DNA of 7,042 nt from Planctomycetota bacterium (GTDB lineage Bacteria > Planctomycetota > Planctomycetia > Isosphaerales > Isosphaeraceae): positions 1 through 7,042 of the forward strand of contig JAKAUH010000486.1 of the NCBI GenBank assembly GCA_021818605.1. Direction: 5' to 3'. Position 1 is the first letter of the stretch; the number at the start of each line of letters is the position of its first letter. Shown here piece by piece: positions 1-5,872 of this stretch. Both the position numbers and the translations under genes were made by a program. The notes beneath the pieces were generated by a model. It searched no databases and was not told where the DNA came from. It saw nothing but the letters and a program-made list of their open reading frames with translations.

Positions 1-2577
1 GCTCTTGCCCTTCGGGTCCAGCCCGTGCAGCTCGAACCGGCCGTCGCGGACCTTCACGTGAAAGTCGCCCCGCCAGAAGGGGTTGAACGGCTCGATGTGC
101 AGCGTCGTCAGGATCATCGCATTGGTGACGGTCTGCCCATCCGGCCCCTCGACCCGGCCGCGAACGGTCACACTGGGCCGCAGGGTCGCGGTGACCTGGT
201 GCGGCGCGTCGCCGGCCTTGACCTCATAGGGAATGATCGCCGCGGCGCGGTAGCGCCTCCCGCCCGGCTTGCCGTTGTCCAGCATGGTCGCCCCGATCTC
301 GCCGAGGACGTAGTCGCCCGTCGGGCCGAAGACCAGCAGGTGCCCCTTGCCGGGCGGGACGGCGATCCGGAACTCGCCGGTTTCGCCGCTCGCCTCAATC
401 GCCTGCCAGCCCGAGAGCACGCCGCGGCCGTCGCGGTTCATCGGCATGTACTGGATGCTCGATCCCGCGAGCGGCCGGCCGGTGCCTTCCTCAACCACCT
501 TGCCGGCGATCAGCACGCCGCGGGGCATCTTGATATCATGGGTCGCCTTGATGGCCCCGCGCGGGATCGCGAATTCCTCCTGCGGGACCAGGTACGGCTC
601 GCCGCTGGTGGGGAACGCGCCCAGGGTGTAGCTCGCGCCGGCGATCGGGTTCATCTTGAAGTGCCCCTTCTCGTCGGCGTGGAACTTGGCGGTGAAGTAG
701 CCGCGGGCCGTCGCGTTTTCGACGAAGGTCGAGGCCGAGACGATCGCGTTGGGCACGGGTTTTCCGGTGTCGGCGGCGATGACGCGGCCCTCGATGATCC
801 GCGAGGGCTGGAGGGCCAGGGTCTTCTCGCGGAAGGCGGCCATCAGGCCGGTGTCGAGGGTCAGGCCCTGCCGGGCGAACCGCAGGTCGTCCACGCCGAG
901 GCTGACGCTCGTCCCGCGGACGCCGCCGTGAATCACGATCCGGCCCTGGTCGTCGGACTTGAGCGGCCGCGGCCAGGTGCGGTTCCCCTCGGGCGGACGG
1001 GTGTAGATCCAGACGCCGTCGGCCCGCTCGCCGGAACTTCGGTTGTTGCCCGGGCGGGAGAGGCTCTTCACGCGGACCTCGACCCCCCGCGCCGGTGCGC
1101 CGGTGACGTCCACCAGCCGGGCACGCAGGAGCTGCTCGGGCTGGAGGCGGATCTCGGCGGTCGGCTCCTTCGCGTCGGGGTTCAGGTCGGCCCAGCCGAG
1201 CCCGAATCCGGATGCGGCGGCCAGCAGGTGGACCTCGAAGACGCGGTTCGACCCGGTGCGGGTGGCGTCGATGCGGAACCGGCCGTCGGCGTCGGAATTC
1301 GTCTGGCCCAGCAGGATCGGGCTGTCGATCTCCTCGCTGGTGGCGACCCACGGCGACCGAGGCCAGGCGACCAGATCGACGGCCGCGCCCTTGACCGGCT
1401 TGCCGTCGGGGTCGAGCACGCGGCCGGCGACCGTCATCCGCTCGTCGGCCGGGGGTGACGGTGCGGACGCCGCGGCGGGCCGCGGGTTCGAATTCGCCGC
1501 GAGCGGCGCGCCCTCGGGGCCGATGGCCGAGGCCCGCAGGGAAAGAGTGAGATAACCCGCCCCGGCGGCGAGCGCGGCCAGGGCGGCGGTCGTGATGGCG
1601 ACGAGCCTGAGCTTTTGGACGAGCATGGCGGAAAGGACCTCCTGGGCCAGCGCCGCGACGGATGCCGGCGAGGACGACGACGAGGCCGAGGCCAGCGCCG
1701 CGCCCACGCCTCCGCCGACAGCGGAGTGACGGGCCGCGGCGGCGAATGCCAGCGCGGTCCGGGTCGTGGAATCGCACAGGAGGGGAGGAATGGACGCCGA
1801 CGCCGAGGCGGACCGGGTCGCGAGTGCGAGCGTTCCGGCGATGGCGGTGGTCGAGAGCGTCACGCCGCGCTTTGCCAGCCCGGCGCGGAGCTTTGCCTTC
1901 GCCCGCGCCAGGCGGCTGCCCACCGTGCCGGCCGGGCAGCGGAGCCGGCGCGCGGCCTCATCCAGCGACAGGCCTTCGAAGTAGCAGAGCACCACCGGCA
2001 GGCGGAAGGCACGCGGCAGGCGATCGACCTCGCGGTGGAGCGCCTCGGCCTGCTCGCGATCGATCGCCGGCTGATCCGCCGAGGGACCAACCGCGGCCGA
2101 CGCCCTGATGCTGGCGGTTGAACTTGACCTGGCGCTGGCGCTCGAGCTCAGGCCCGCGCCCGCTTCACCGGCATCGAGTCCGAGCGTTCGCATCGCGTGA
2201 GCCTCCTCCCGCCGCCGCCGGCGAGCGATCTGCTGCCGGGCGCACCGTGCCGTCCGGACCGCGACCCCATACAGCCAGTTACCTAGCAGGTCCGGCTCGC
2301 GGATTGACCGGGCCTTTCGGGCCAGCACGAGGAACACGGCCTGAAAGGCGTCCTCGGCATCTTGCGCGTCGCCCAGGAGTTGCCGGCAGACGGAGAGCAC
2401 CATCGGCCCGTGCCGCGCCACGAGCGCCGTGAATGCCGCCTCGCCCGCCGGGTCGGCCGCACCTGCGCTCGCGACGTACTGCTCCAGGAGCTGTCCGTCC
2501 GTCGCGCCGGCCGATGCGCCGCCGTCGAAGATCGCCCCAAGCTGCCGGATCACCGAGCCTGCTGCGATGCGCGTCAT
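1..2577 (-). CDS. ECF sigma factor fused to a membrane segment and carboxypeptidase-regulatory-like repeats (C-terminus outside window)
   Basis: The frame is open for 859 codons from the ATG at 2577-2575 to the window edge. Residues about 45-125 form sigma region 2, with the typical DAEDAFQAVFLVLARKA stretch at 72-88. Residues about 174-236 form region 4, with the helix-turn-helix around EGLSLDEAARRLRCPAGTVGS, so the N-terminal third should bind core RNA polymerase and promoter DNA. A Ser/Ala-rich linker (137-170) separates the two regions. A hydrophobic Ala-rich segment at about 325-347 is a likely membrane helix. After it come at least five repeats of the CarboxypepD_reg type, starting near residues 381, 483, 592, 684 and 800, each of the form GRVxDxxGKPVxGAxV. 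Long ECF factors with C-terminal extensions are known from planctomycetes; the extension is inferred to be a periplasmic sensory or binding part. A GGGAGG box 9 nt upstream supports the start. No anti-sigma gene is visible. Signal and target promoters are unknown. Confidence 0.9.
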   Translation of the reverse strand, partial: MTRIAAGSVIRQLGAIFDGGASAGATDGQLLEQYVASAGAADPAGEAAFTALVARHGPMVLSVCRQLLGDAQDAEDAFQAVFLVLARKARSIREPDLLGNWLYGVAVRTARCARQQIARRRRREEAHAMRTLGLDAGEAGAGLSSSASARSSSTASIRASAAVGPSADQPAIDREQAEALHREVDRLPRAFRLPVVLCYFEGLSLDEAARRLRCPAGTVGSRLARAKAKLRAGLAKRGVTLSTTAIAGTLALATRSASASASIPPLLCDSTTRTALAFAAAARHSAVGGGVGAALASASSSSSPASVAALAQEVLSAMLVQKLRLVAITTAALAALAAGAGYLTLSLRASAIGPEGAPLAANSNPRPAAASAPSPPADERMTVAGRVLDPDGKPVKGAAVDLVAWPRSPWVATSEEIDSPILLGQTNSDADGRFRIDATRTGSNRVFEVHLLAAASGFGLGWADLNPDAKEPTAEIRLQPEQLLRARLVDVTGAPARGVEVRVKSLSRPGNNRSSGERADGVWIYTRPPEGNRTWPRPLKSDDQGRIVIHGGVRGTSVSLGVDDLRFARQGLTLDTGLMAAFREKTLALQPSRIIEGRVIAADTGKPVPNAIVSASTFVENATARGYFTAKFHADEKGHFKMNPIAGASYTLGAFPTSGEPYLVPQEEFAIPRGAIKATHDIKMPRGVLIAGKVVEEGTGRPLAGSSIQYMPMNRDGRGVLSGWQAIEASGETGEFRIAVPPGKGHLLVFGPTGDYVLGEIGATMLDNGKPGGRRYRAAAIIPYEVKAGDAPHQVTATLRPSVTVRGRVEGPDGQTVTNAMILTTLHIEPFNPFWRGDFHVKVRDGRFELHGLDPKGKS

Positions 2578-2586
2578 GCCCACGGA

Positions 2587-2592
2587 CCTCCC
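2587..2592 (-). promoter_or_regulatory. Ribosome binding site of the sigma factor fusion
   Basis: On the minus strand GGGAGG lies 9 nt before the ATG at 2577. It fixes the start: in the same frame upstream there is only a GTG at 2583-2581 without its own purine-rich box, and a TAG stop at 2637-2635. Confidence 0.65.
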
Positions 2593-2593
2593 G

Positions 2594-2605
2594 TCGATCG
2601 ATCGA
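2594..2605. repeat. Perfect 12-bp palindrome in the sigma factor leader
   Basis: TCGATCGATCGA is fully self-complementary and lies directly upstream of the ribosome binding site of the sigma factor. It could be an operator half-site pair or simply chance; CGATCG-like strings are frequent in GC-rich DNA and more occur near 3023-3035. Confidence 0.35.
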
Positions 2606-2620
2606 TTCGGCGTGCCAGGG

Positions 2621-2655
2621 TGCTCTGCTCTGCTCTACTGTGCTCTGCTCTGCTG
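2621..2655 (-). repeat. Pentanucleotide tandem repeat (GAGCA on minus strand), seven units, in the sigma factor leader
   Basis: The plus strand reads TGCTC three times, TACTG once, TGCTC twice and TGCTG once, so five perfect and two imperfect units occupy 35 bp. The array sits 44-78 bp upstream of the sigma factor ATG. It is outside the coding frame of the fusion, whose upstream extension is closed by a stop inside this array. Short tandem repeats of this kind can change copy number by slipped-strand mispairing and alter promoter spacing or leader structure; that effect here is inference. Confidence 0.8.
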
Positions 2656-2928
2656 CGCTTGCCTGGACGACCTGCCGGTGCCTCCGCCCCTCCGGCCGCC
2701 CGGCGTCCTTTCCTCCCCACAGGGATTACTGGAGCGCCGGCCGCCAGCTTATCCCGGCTCTCGATGAGATTGTCCCCAATGAACGGCCGAATCAAGGGTT
2801 ACGCTGACAGGATTCTCCGCGTGTTCGGGTCAGCGCTCCGTCTCACTTCGGGACCGGGCCGCGTTGGGCTGGACTGTCTGACCTACTGCGGCACGGCCGC
2901 AACCCGGGGTGTCCCGATCGGATTCCAT

Positions 2929-3076
2929 GCAGAGTTGCAGAGGAAGCAGAGACGCAGAGAAGACGGGAAAGTGCGGCCATTCCGGCTCATCGAGGACCAT
3001 TCGTCGCCGACTCGGCTCGAACGATCGAATCGATCTCGACCAGCAGCTCTCCTCTCGGCGCCTCGGTTTTCTCTGG
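2929..3076. repeat. Imperfect inverted-repeat element with CAGAG-rich arms
   Basis: The left arm at 2939-2960 contains CAGAG repeated with short spacers. The right arm at 3053-3074, read on the opposite strand, matches it at 17 of 22 positions without gaps. The arms are 92 bp apart. CAGAG/CGCAGAG-type degenerate motifs are, from general recollection, dispersed in intergenic regions of planctomycete and other environmental genomes; I could not check this copy against others. No transposase is present, so it would be a non-autonomous or structural repeat. The outer boundaries given are approximate. Confidence 0.5.
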
Positions 3077-3153
3077 GGGCTGGAATTGGGGCCGGAATTG
3101 ATGTCCGTTTGCTCTGTAGAAAGCCAGCTTCGGATTCGCCCTGGTTGATCTAT

Positions 3154-3187
3154 CCGGCCCGGCAGTTCCTGCAAAACAGGGGGCCGG
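3154..3187. other. GC-rich stem-loop downstream of the P450/AAA remnant
   Basis: CCGGCCC at 3154-3160 pairs with GGGCCGG at 3181-3187, and inside it CCTG (3168-3171) pairs with CAGG (3177-3180) around a 5-nt loop. This gives an 11-bp stem with a 7-nt bulge on one side. It lies 42 bp beyond the stop of the AAA remnant in the direction of transcription, where an operon end is expected. There is no U-run after it on the minus strand, so it is at best a weak or factor-dependent termination or mRNA-end structure. Confidence 0.3.
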
Positions 3188-3228
3188 TCGAGCGTGTCTA
3201 TCCAGGCCGCCCGGGACGACCAGGATTT

Positions 3229-3408
3229 TTACAGAGCAACGCCACCCGGTTTTGTCTCGGAGTCGCCGGCGCGGGACAGCACGCGGAGACCTTCAAGGAC
3301 GCTCCTCGTCCTCGACGAATTCGGCCGCACGCAGACCGTCAGGCGTTCGAGGTTGACGTCGACGTGTCGCAGGGATTTGAAGTTGCGAAACGACGCCTTC
3401 TCGATCAT
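3229..3408 (-). pseudogene. Decayed N-terminal remnant of an AAA/RecF-like ATPase
   Basis: The 59-residue product begins MIEKASFRNFKSLRHVDVNL, the classic first strand and FRNFKSL motif of AAA-type ATPases related to RecF, SMC and OLD proteins. In that family the next strand leads into a Walker A of the form VGPNSSGKTS. Here the aligned residues are VRPNSSRTRS: both loop glycines, the lysine and the threonine are changed, while the following SVLEGL helix is kept. The frame then ends at a TAA at 3231-3229, whereas intact members usually run to several hundred residues. No Walker B, signature or sensor region is recognisable downstream. A GGAGGAG box at 3421-3415, 6 nt before the ATG, survives, and the start is 46 nt after the P450 stop on the same strand. 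It is best read as a dead relic; a short functional peptide is possible but unsupported. Confidence 0.75.
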
Positions 3409-3414
3409 CGCTGG

Positions 3415-3421
3415 CTCCTCC
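3415..3421 (-). promoter_or_regulatory. Ribosome binding site of the AAA ATPase remnant
   Basis: GGAGGAG on the minus strand lies 6 nt before the ATG at 3408, a strong match. It favours this ATG over the GTG five codons upstream at 3423, which would overlap the box itself. Confidence 0.55.
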
Positions 3422-3454
3422 ACTCGGGGGGCACCTGGATTGGACGCGTTTGCC

Positions 3455-4825
3455 TCATCGCTGAGACACGATCATTGGCATCCCGTGCGACGGGCGGAGG
3501 GTCATCGACGGCAGCACTTCGACAGTCGCGCCGGGGGCCGGACTCAGGCGGTACTTGCGGGCGATGGTGGCCAGGACGAGTGTGGCCTCCATCAGGGCGA
3601 AGTTGTTGCCGATGCAGATCCTCGGGCCGCCGCCGAAGGGGAAGTAGGCGTAGCGTGGGATCCGCTGGAGCAGGCCGTCGGCCCAGCGCTCGGGGCGGAA
3701 GGCTTCCGGGTCGTCGTACCACCGCGGGTCGCGGTGGATGACGTAGGTCGTCATGAAGACCGTGACGCCCTTGCCGAAGCGGTATCCGCCCAGTTCGAAG
3801 GGGGCGATCGACTCGCGGCCGAGCATCCACCCCGGCGGATAGAGGCGCAGGGTTTCGGTGATCAGGTGATCGGCGAAGGCGAGTTTGGGCAGGTCGGCCA
3901 GCGTCGGCAGACGCTCGCCCAGGACGGCGTCGACCTCCTCATGCAGCCGGGCCTCGGCCTCGAGGTGCTGGGCCAGCAGCGACCATGCCCAGGCCAGCGT
4001 GCTCGCCGTGGTCTCATGGCCGGCGAGGAAGAGCGTCATGCACTCGTCGCGGAGCTGGCGGTCGGTCATCCCGCGGCCGCTCTCATCATCCCGCGCGGCC
4101 AGCAGCATCGAGAGCAGGTCGCCGCGGTCCTGGTTCTCCTCGCGTCGACGCGTGATGATGCGAAAGAGCACGCGATCCAGCCGGCGGATCGCGGCCTTCA
4201 CGCGGAGGTTGTTCGGCGTCGGGATCCATCGCGGCACAATCACAGGGCTCGATGTGGTGGCGAGGAAGCTGTGCATCAGGGTTTCCATCGCCTCGCGCAC
4301 CTCGGCGGCGTCGCCGCCCAACTCGGCGCCGAAGAGGGCCTTGGTGACGATCTCGAGCGTCAGCCGCATCAGGTCGGCCTGGAGATCGCGGGCCTGGCCG
4401 TCGGACCACTCGGCGAGCAGGCGGTCGGTGAATCCGACCATCAGGTCGGCGTAGCCGGCGATCCGGTCGCGGTGGAACGCTGGCTGGGCGAGCTTGCGCT
4501 GCTGGCGCCAGAAATCGCCCTCGCTGGTGAGCAGCCCCTGACCGAGCGTCAGCTTCGCCTGGCGCAGGCGGTAATGCTTGATGAACTTGCGGTTCTGGCG
4601 GACGAGCACCTCCTCGACGAGGTCGGGGTGGTTGGCGAACAGGATCGGCATCGGGCCGAACCGGGCCGAGACCAGGTCGCCGTACTCGCGGGCCCAGCGG
4701 TCGAGCGAGCCCAGCCGGTCGGCGCTGAACTCGCGCAGGTTGCCCGCCAGCCCGCGGCGCGGCGGGCCGGGCGGACGGGCAGCGCGCGTGATTCGCGGCG
4801 GGCTCACGGCGACGGGGGTGCTCAT
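3455..4825 (-). CDS. Cytochrome P450 monooxygenase
   Basis: The product is 456 aa, a usual length for a soluble bacterial P450. In order it shows a proline-rich hinge PPGPPRRGLAGNL (18-30), the C-helix FWRQQRK (105-111) expected to contact heme propionate, the I-helix oxygen-activation motif AGHETT (268-273), the K-helix ExxR as ETLR (324-327), FRPERW (376-381), and the heme loop FPFGGGPRICIG (395-406) with Cys404 as the axial thiolate. All key residues are present, so an active enzyme is expected. The ETLRLYPP and GPRICIGNNFA wording resembles fatty-acid-hydroxylase-like (CYP4/CYP102-like) enzymes more than camphor-type ones; this is inference and the substrate is unknown. No signal peptide or membrane anchor is seen. 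The reductase and ferredoxin are not encoded here. The start ATG at 4825-4823 overlaps the amidase TGA, with AGGAAGGG 5 nt upstream, implying translational coupling. Confidence 0.96.
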   Translation of the reverse strand: MSTPVAVSPPRITRAARPPGPPRRGLAGNLREFSADRLGSLDRWAREYGDLVSARFGPMPILFANHPDLVEEVLVRQNRKFIKHYRLRQAKLTLGQGLLTSEGDFWRQQRKLAQPAFHRDRIAGYADLMVGFTDRLLAEWSDGQARDLQADLMRLTLEIVTKALFGAELGGDAAEVREAMETLMHSFLATTSSPVIVPRWIPTPNNLRVKAAIRRLDRVLFRIITRRREENQDRGDLLSMLLAARDDESGRGMTDRQLRDECMTLFLAGHETTASTLAWAWSLLAQHLEAEARLHEEVDAVLGERLPTLADLPKLAFADHLITETLRLYPPGWMLGRESIAPFELGGYRFGKGVTVFMTTYVIHRDPRWYDDPEAFRPERWADGLLQRIPRYAYFPFGGGPRICIGNNFALMEATLVLATIARKYRLSPAPGATVEVLPSMTLRPSHGMPMIVSQR

Positions 4826-5796
4826 GATGACCCTTCCTGAAGATACGCTCTGGGGATCTCGGCGCCCGCCACGGGCCGGAGGTTCCGGATCCGGCACATC
4901 TGGTAGACGTTGATCCGAAAATCGGGGCAGGTGCTGACGAGGCAGTAGGCATCCGTGGGCGAGAAGCCGTGCTCGGTAATCAGCCAGTCCATCAGGTAGA
5001 TTGTCGCGGTCTCGACGGCGTGATCCAGCGGCCGGTCGGCGTGGATCGCGATGAGGCTGCGCGGCGTCTCGATCCGAGGGCCGGGGATGCGGTATCCCTT
5101 CTTCAGCTCGAGGCGCAGGCGGACCGTGGCACACGTCTCGGCGGCGGTGCCGGTGAACTCGGTGTCGCCCTGGCTGGCGTGGACGTCGCCCAGGTAGAAG
5201 AGCGCGCCAGAGTGGAACACCGGCAGTAGGACCCGGTTCCCGGGCGCGACGTCGCGGATATCCAGGTTGCCGCCCCATTCGCCCTGGCCGTCGATGCTGG
5301 TCGTCACCTCGCGATCGGGGGCGACGCCGAGCGTGCCGACGAAGGGAGTGATCGGCCAGGAGCGCGTTGCGTCGAAGTGGAGCGTGCCGTCGCGCATCGT
5401 GCCGCTGGGGCCGGGAGTGTGGCGGAAGATCCGCGTGGTGTAGTCGCTCGACAGCTCGGGCCATCGCGTCGACTCGCCCAGCGGACCGCGGCGGGGGCCG
5501 ATCGCGATCCACGAATACGCGTCGACCTCGATCTCGTCGATCATCACGATCAGGGCGTCGCCGCGCTCGGCTCCCTCAACCCGGATCGGGCCGGCGATCG
5601 GGTTGGCCTGCGGCGGCATGCGGTCGAACCCCGGCCGCAGCGCGGGGATCGCCAGGTCGCGCTCGGAGCGGATGTAGCCGTTGCTGGCGTCGTACGTCTG
5701 GACCTCGAACAGTTCGCCCGGCTCGACGGAGAGCACGGGCTCATCGCGCCAGTCGAAGGCGAACTTGCGGGCCAGGTCGCGCGGCAGGTGTTTCAT
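4822..5796 (-). CDS. Acetamidase/formamidase family protein
   Basis: The 324-aa product belongs to the FmdA/AmdA family, which hydrolyses short amides such as formamide or acetamide to the carboxylic acid and ammonia. Family hallmarks are visible: NPIAGPIRVEGAERGD (65-80), GGNLDIRD (175-182) and the best-conserved block GDVHASQGDTEFTGTAAE (203-220), rich in Asp, His and Glu as expected for a metal-assisted active site. The length suits the family (about 300-420 aa, the shorter class). There is no signal peptide, so the enzyme is probably cytoplasmic. The ATG at 5796 is the first start that includes the whole fold, although the sequence before it has no strong purine box. It follows the heme protein by 76 bp and its TGA overlaps the P450 ATG. 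The real substrate may not be formamide or acetamide, since homologues of unknown specificity are common. Confidence 0.94.
   Translation of the reverse strand: MKHLPRDLARKFAFDWRDEPVLSVEPGELFEVQTYDASNGYIRSERDLAIPALRPGFDRMPPQANPIAGPIRVEGAERGDALIVMIDEIEVDAYSWIAIGPRRGPLGESTRWPELSSDYTTRIFRHTPGPSGTMRDGTLHFDATRSWPITPFVGTLGVAPDREVTTSIDGQGEWGGNLDIRDVAPGNRVLLPVFHSGALFYLGDVHASQGDTEFTGTAAETCATVRLRLELKKGYRIPGPRIETPRSLIAIHADRPLDHAVETATIYLMDWLITEHGFSPTDAYCLVSTCPDFRINVYQMCRIRNLRPVAGAEIPRAYLQEGSS
4831..4838 (-). promoter_or_regulatory. Ribosome binding site of the P450, inside the amidase gene
   Basis: AGGAAGGG on the minus strand lies 5 nt before the P450 ATG and within the last codons of the amidase (Gln-Glu-Gly). 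Together with the 4-bp ATGA overlap it fixes the P450 start and suggests re-initiation by ribosomes finishing the amidase. Confidence 0.7.
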
Positions 5797-5872
5797 GGGT
5801 TTCGCCGTTGAAGGAGTGAAGGTGGATTGGGCCTCGTCGCCGATAGCCTGCCGGGTGTCGATTGATCCCCAC

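Larger units (their letters stand above)
2578..3228. other. Gene-free stretch of about 650 bp between the AAA remnant and the sigma factor fusion
   Basis: No convincing gene is visible on either strand. It holds, from the sigma factor outward, a palindrome, a pentanucleotide array, a small perfect hairpin at 2887-2901 (6-bp stem, 3-nt loop), an imperfect inverted-repeat element at about 2929-3076, and a GC-rich stem-loop at 3154-3187. Base composition is less strictly GC-rich around 2900-3180 than in the genes. The promoter of the sigma factor should lie here, probably between 2620 and 2900, but I see no pair of boxes good enough to call. Confidence 0.6.

Noticed and set aside
25..1458. Long plus-strand open frame of 477 codons opposite the sigma factor fusion
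   Set aside because: It mirrors the codon structure of the minus-strand gene, shows no recognisable domain and is Arg/Gly/Ala-rich as expected of an antisense shadow in GC-rich DNA.
2621..2655. Possible CRISPR-like array
   Set aside because: The units are 5 bp and directly adjacent, without unique spacers; it is a simple tandem repeat.
2766..2800. Possible sigma70-type promoter (TTGATT with CAATCT about 17 bp later, minus strand)
   Set aside because: The -10 match to TATAAT is poor and planctomycete promoters are not well enough defined to call it from one copy.
2887..2901. Perfect hairpin TGCGGC-ACG-GCCGCA as a terminator
   Set aside because: The stem is only 6 bp, no T-run follows on either strand, and no gene ends nearby; such hairpins are common in GC-rich DNA.
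2909..3148. Plus-strand frame of 79 codons in the intergenic stretch
   Set aside because: It is made largely of the CAGAG-type repeat and its flanks, has no recognisable domain and no convincing start context.
3194..4840. Plus-strand open frame of 548 codons opposite the P450
   Set aside because: The minus strand here encodes a P450 with every key motif; the plus-strand product has no family features and is a shadow.
4826..5512. Upstream extension of the P450 frame across the amidase gene
   Set aside because: The extra residues are an alternative-frame reading of the amidase; the ATG at 4825 has a good ribosome binding site and gives the normal P450 length and N-terminus.
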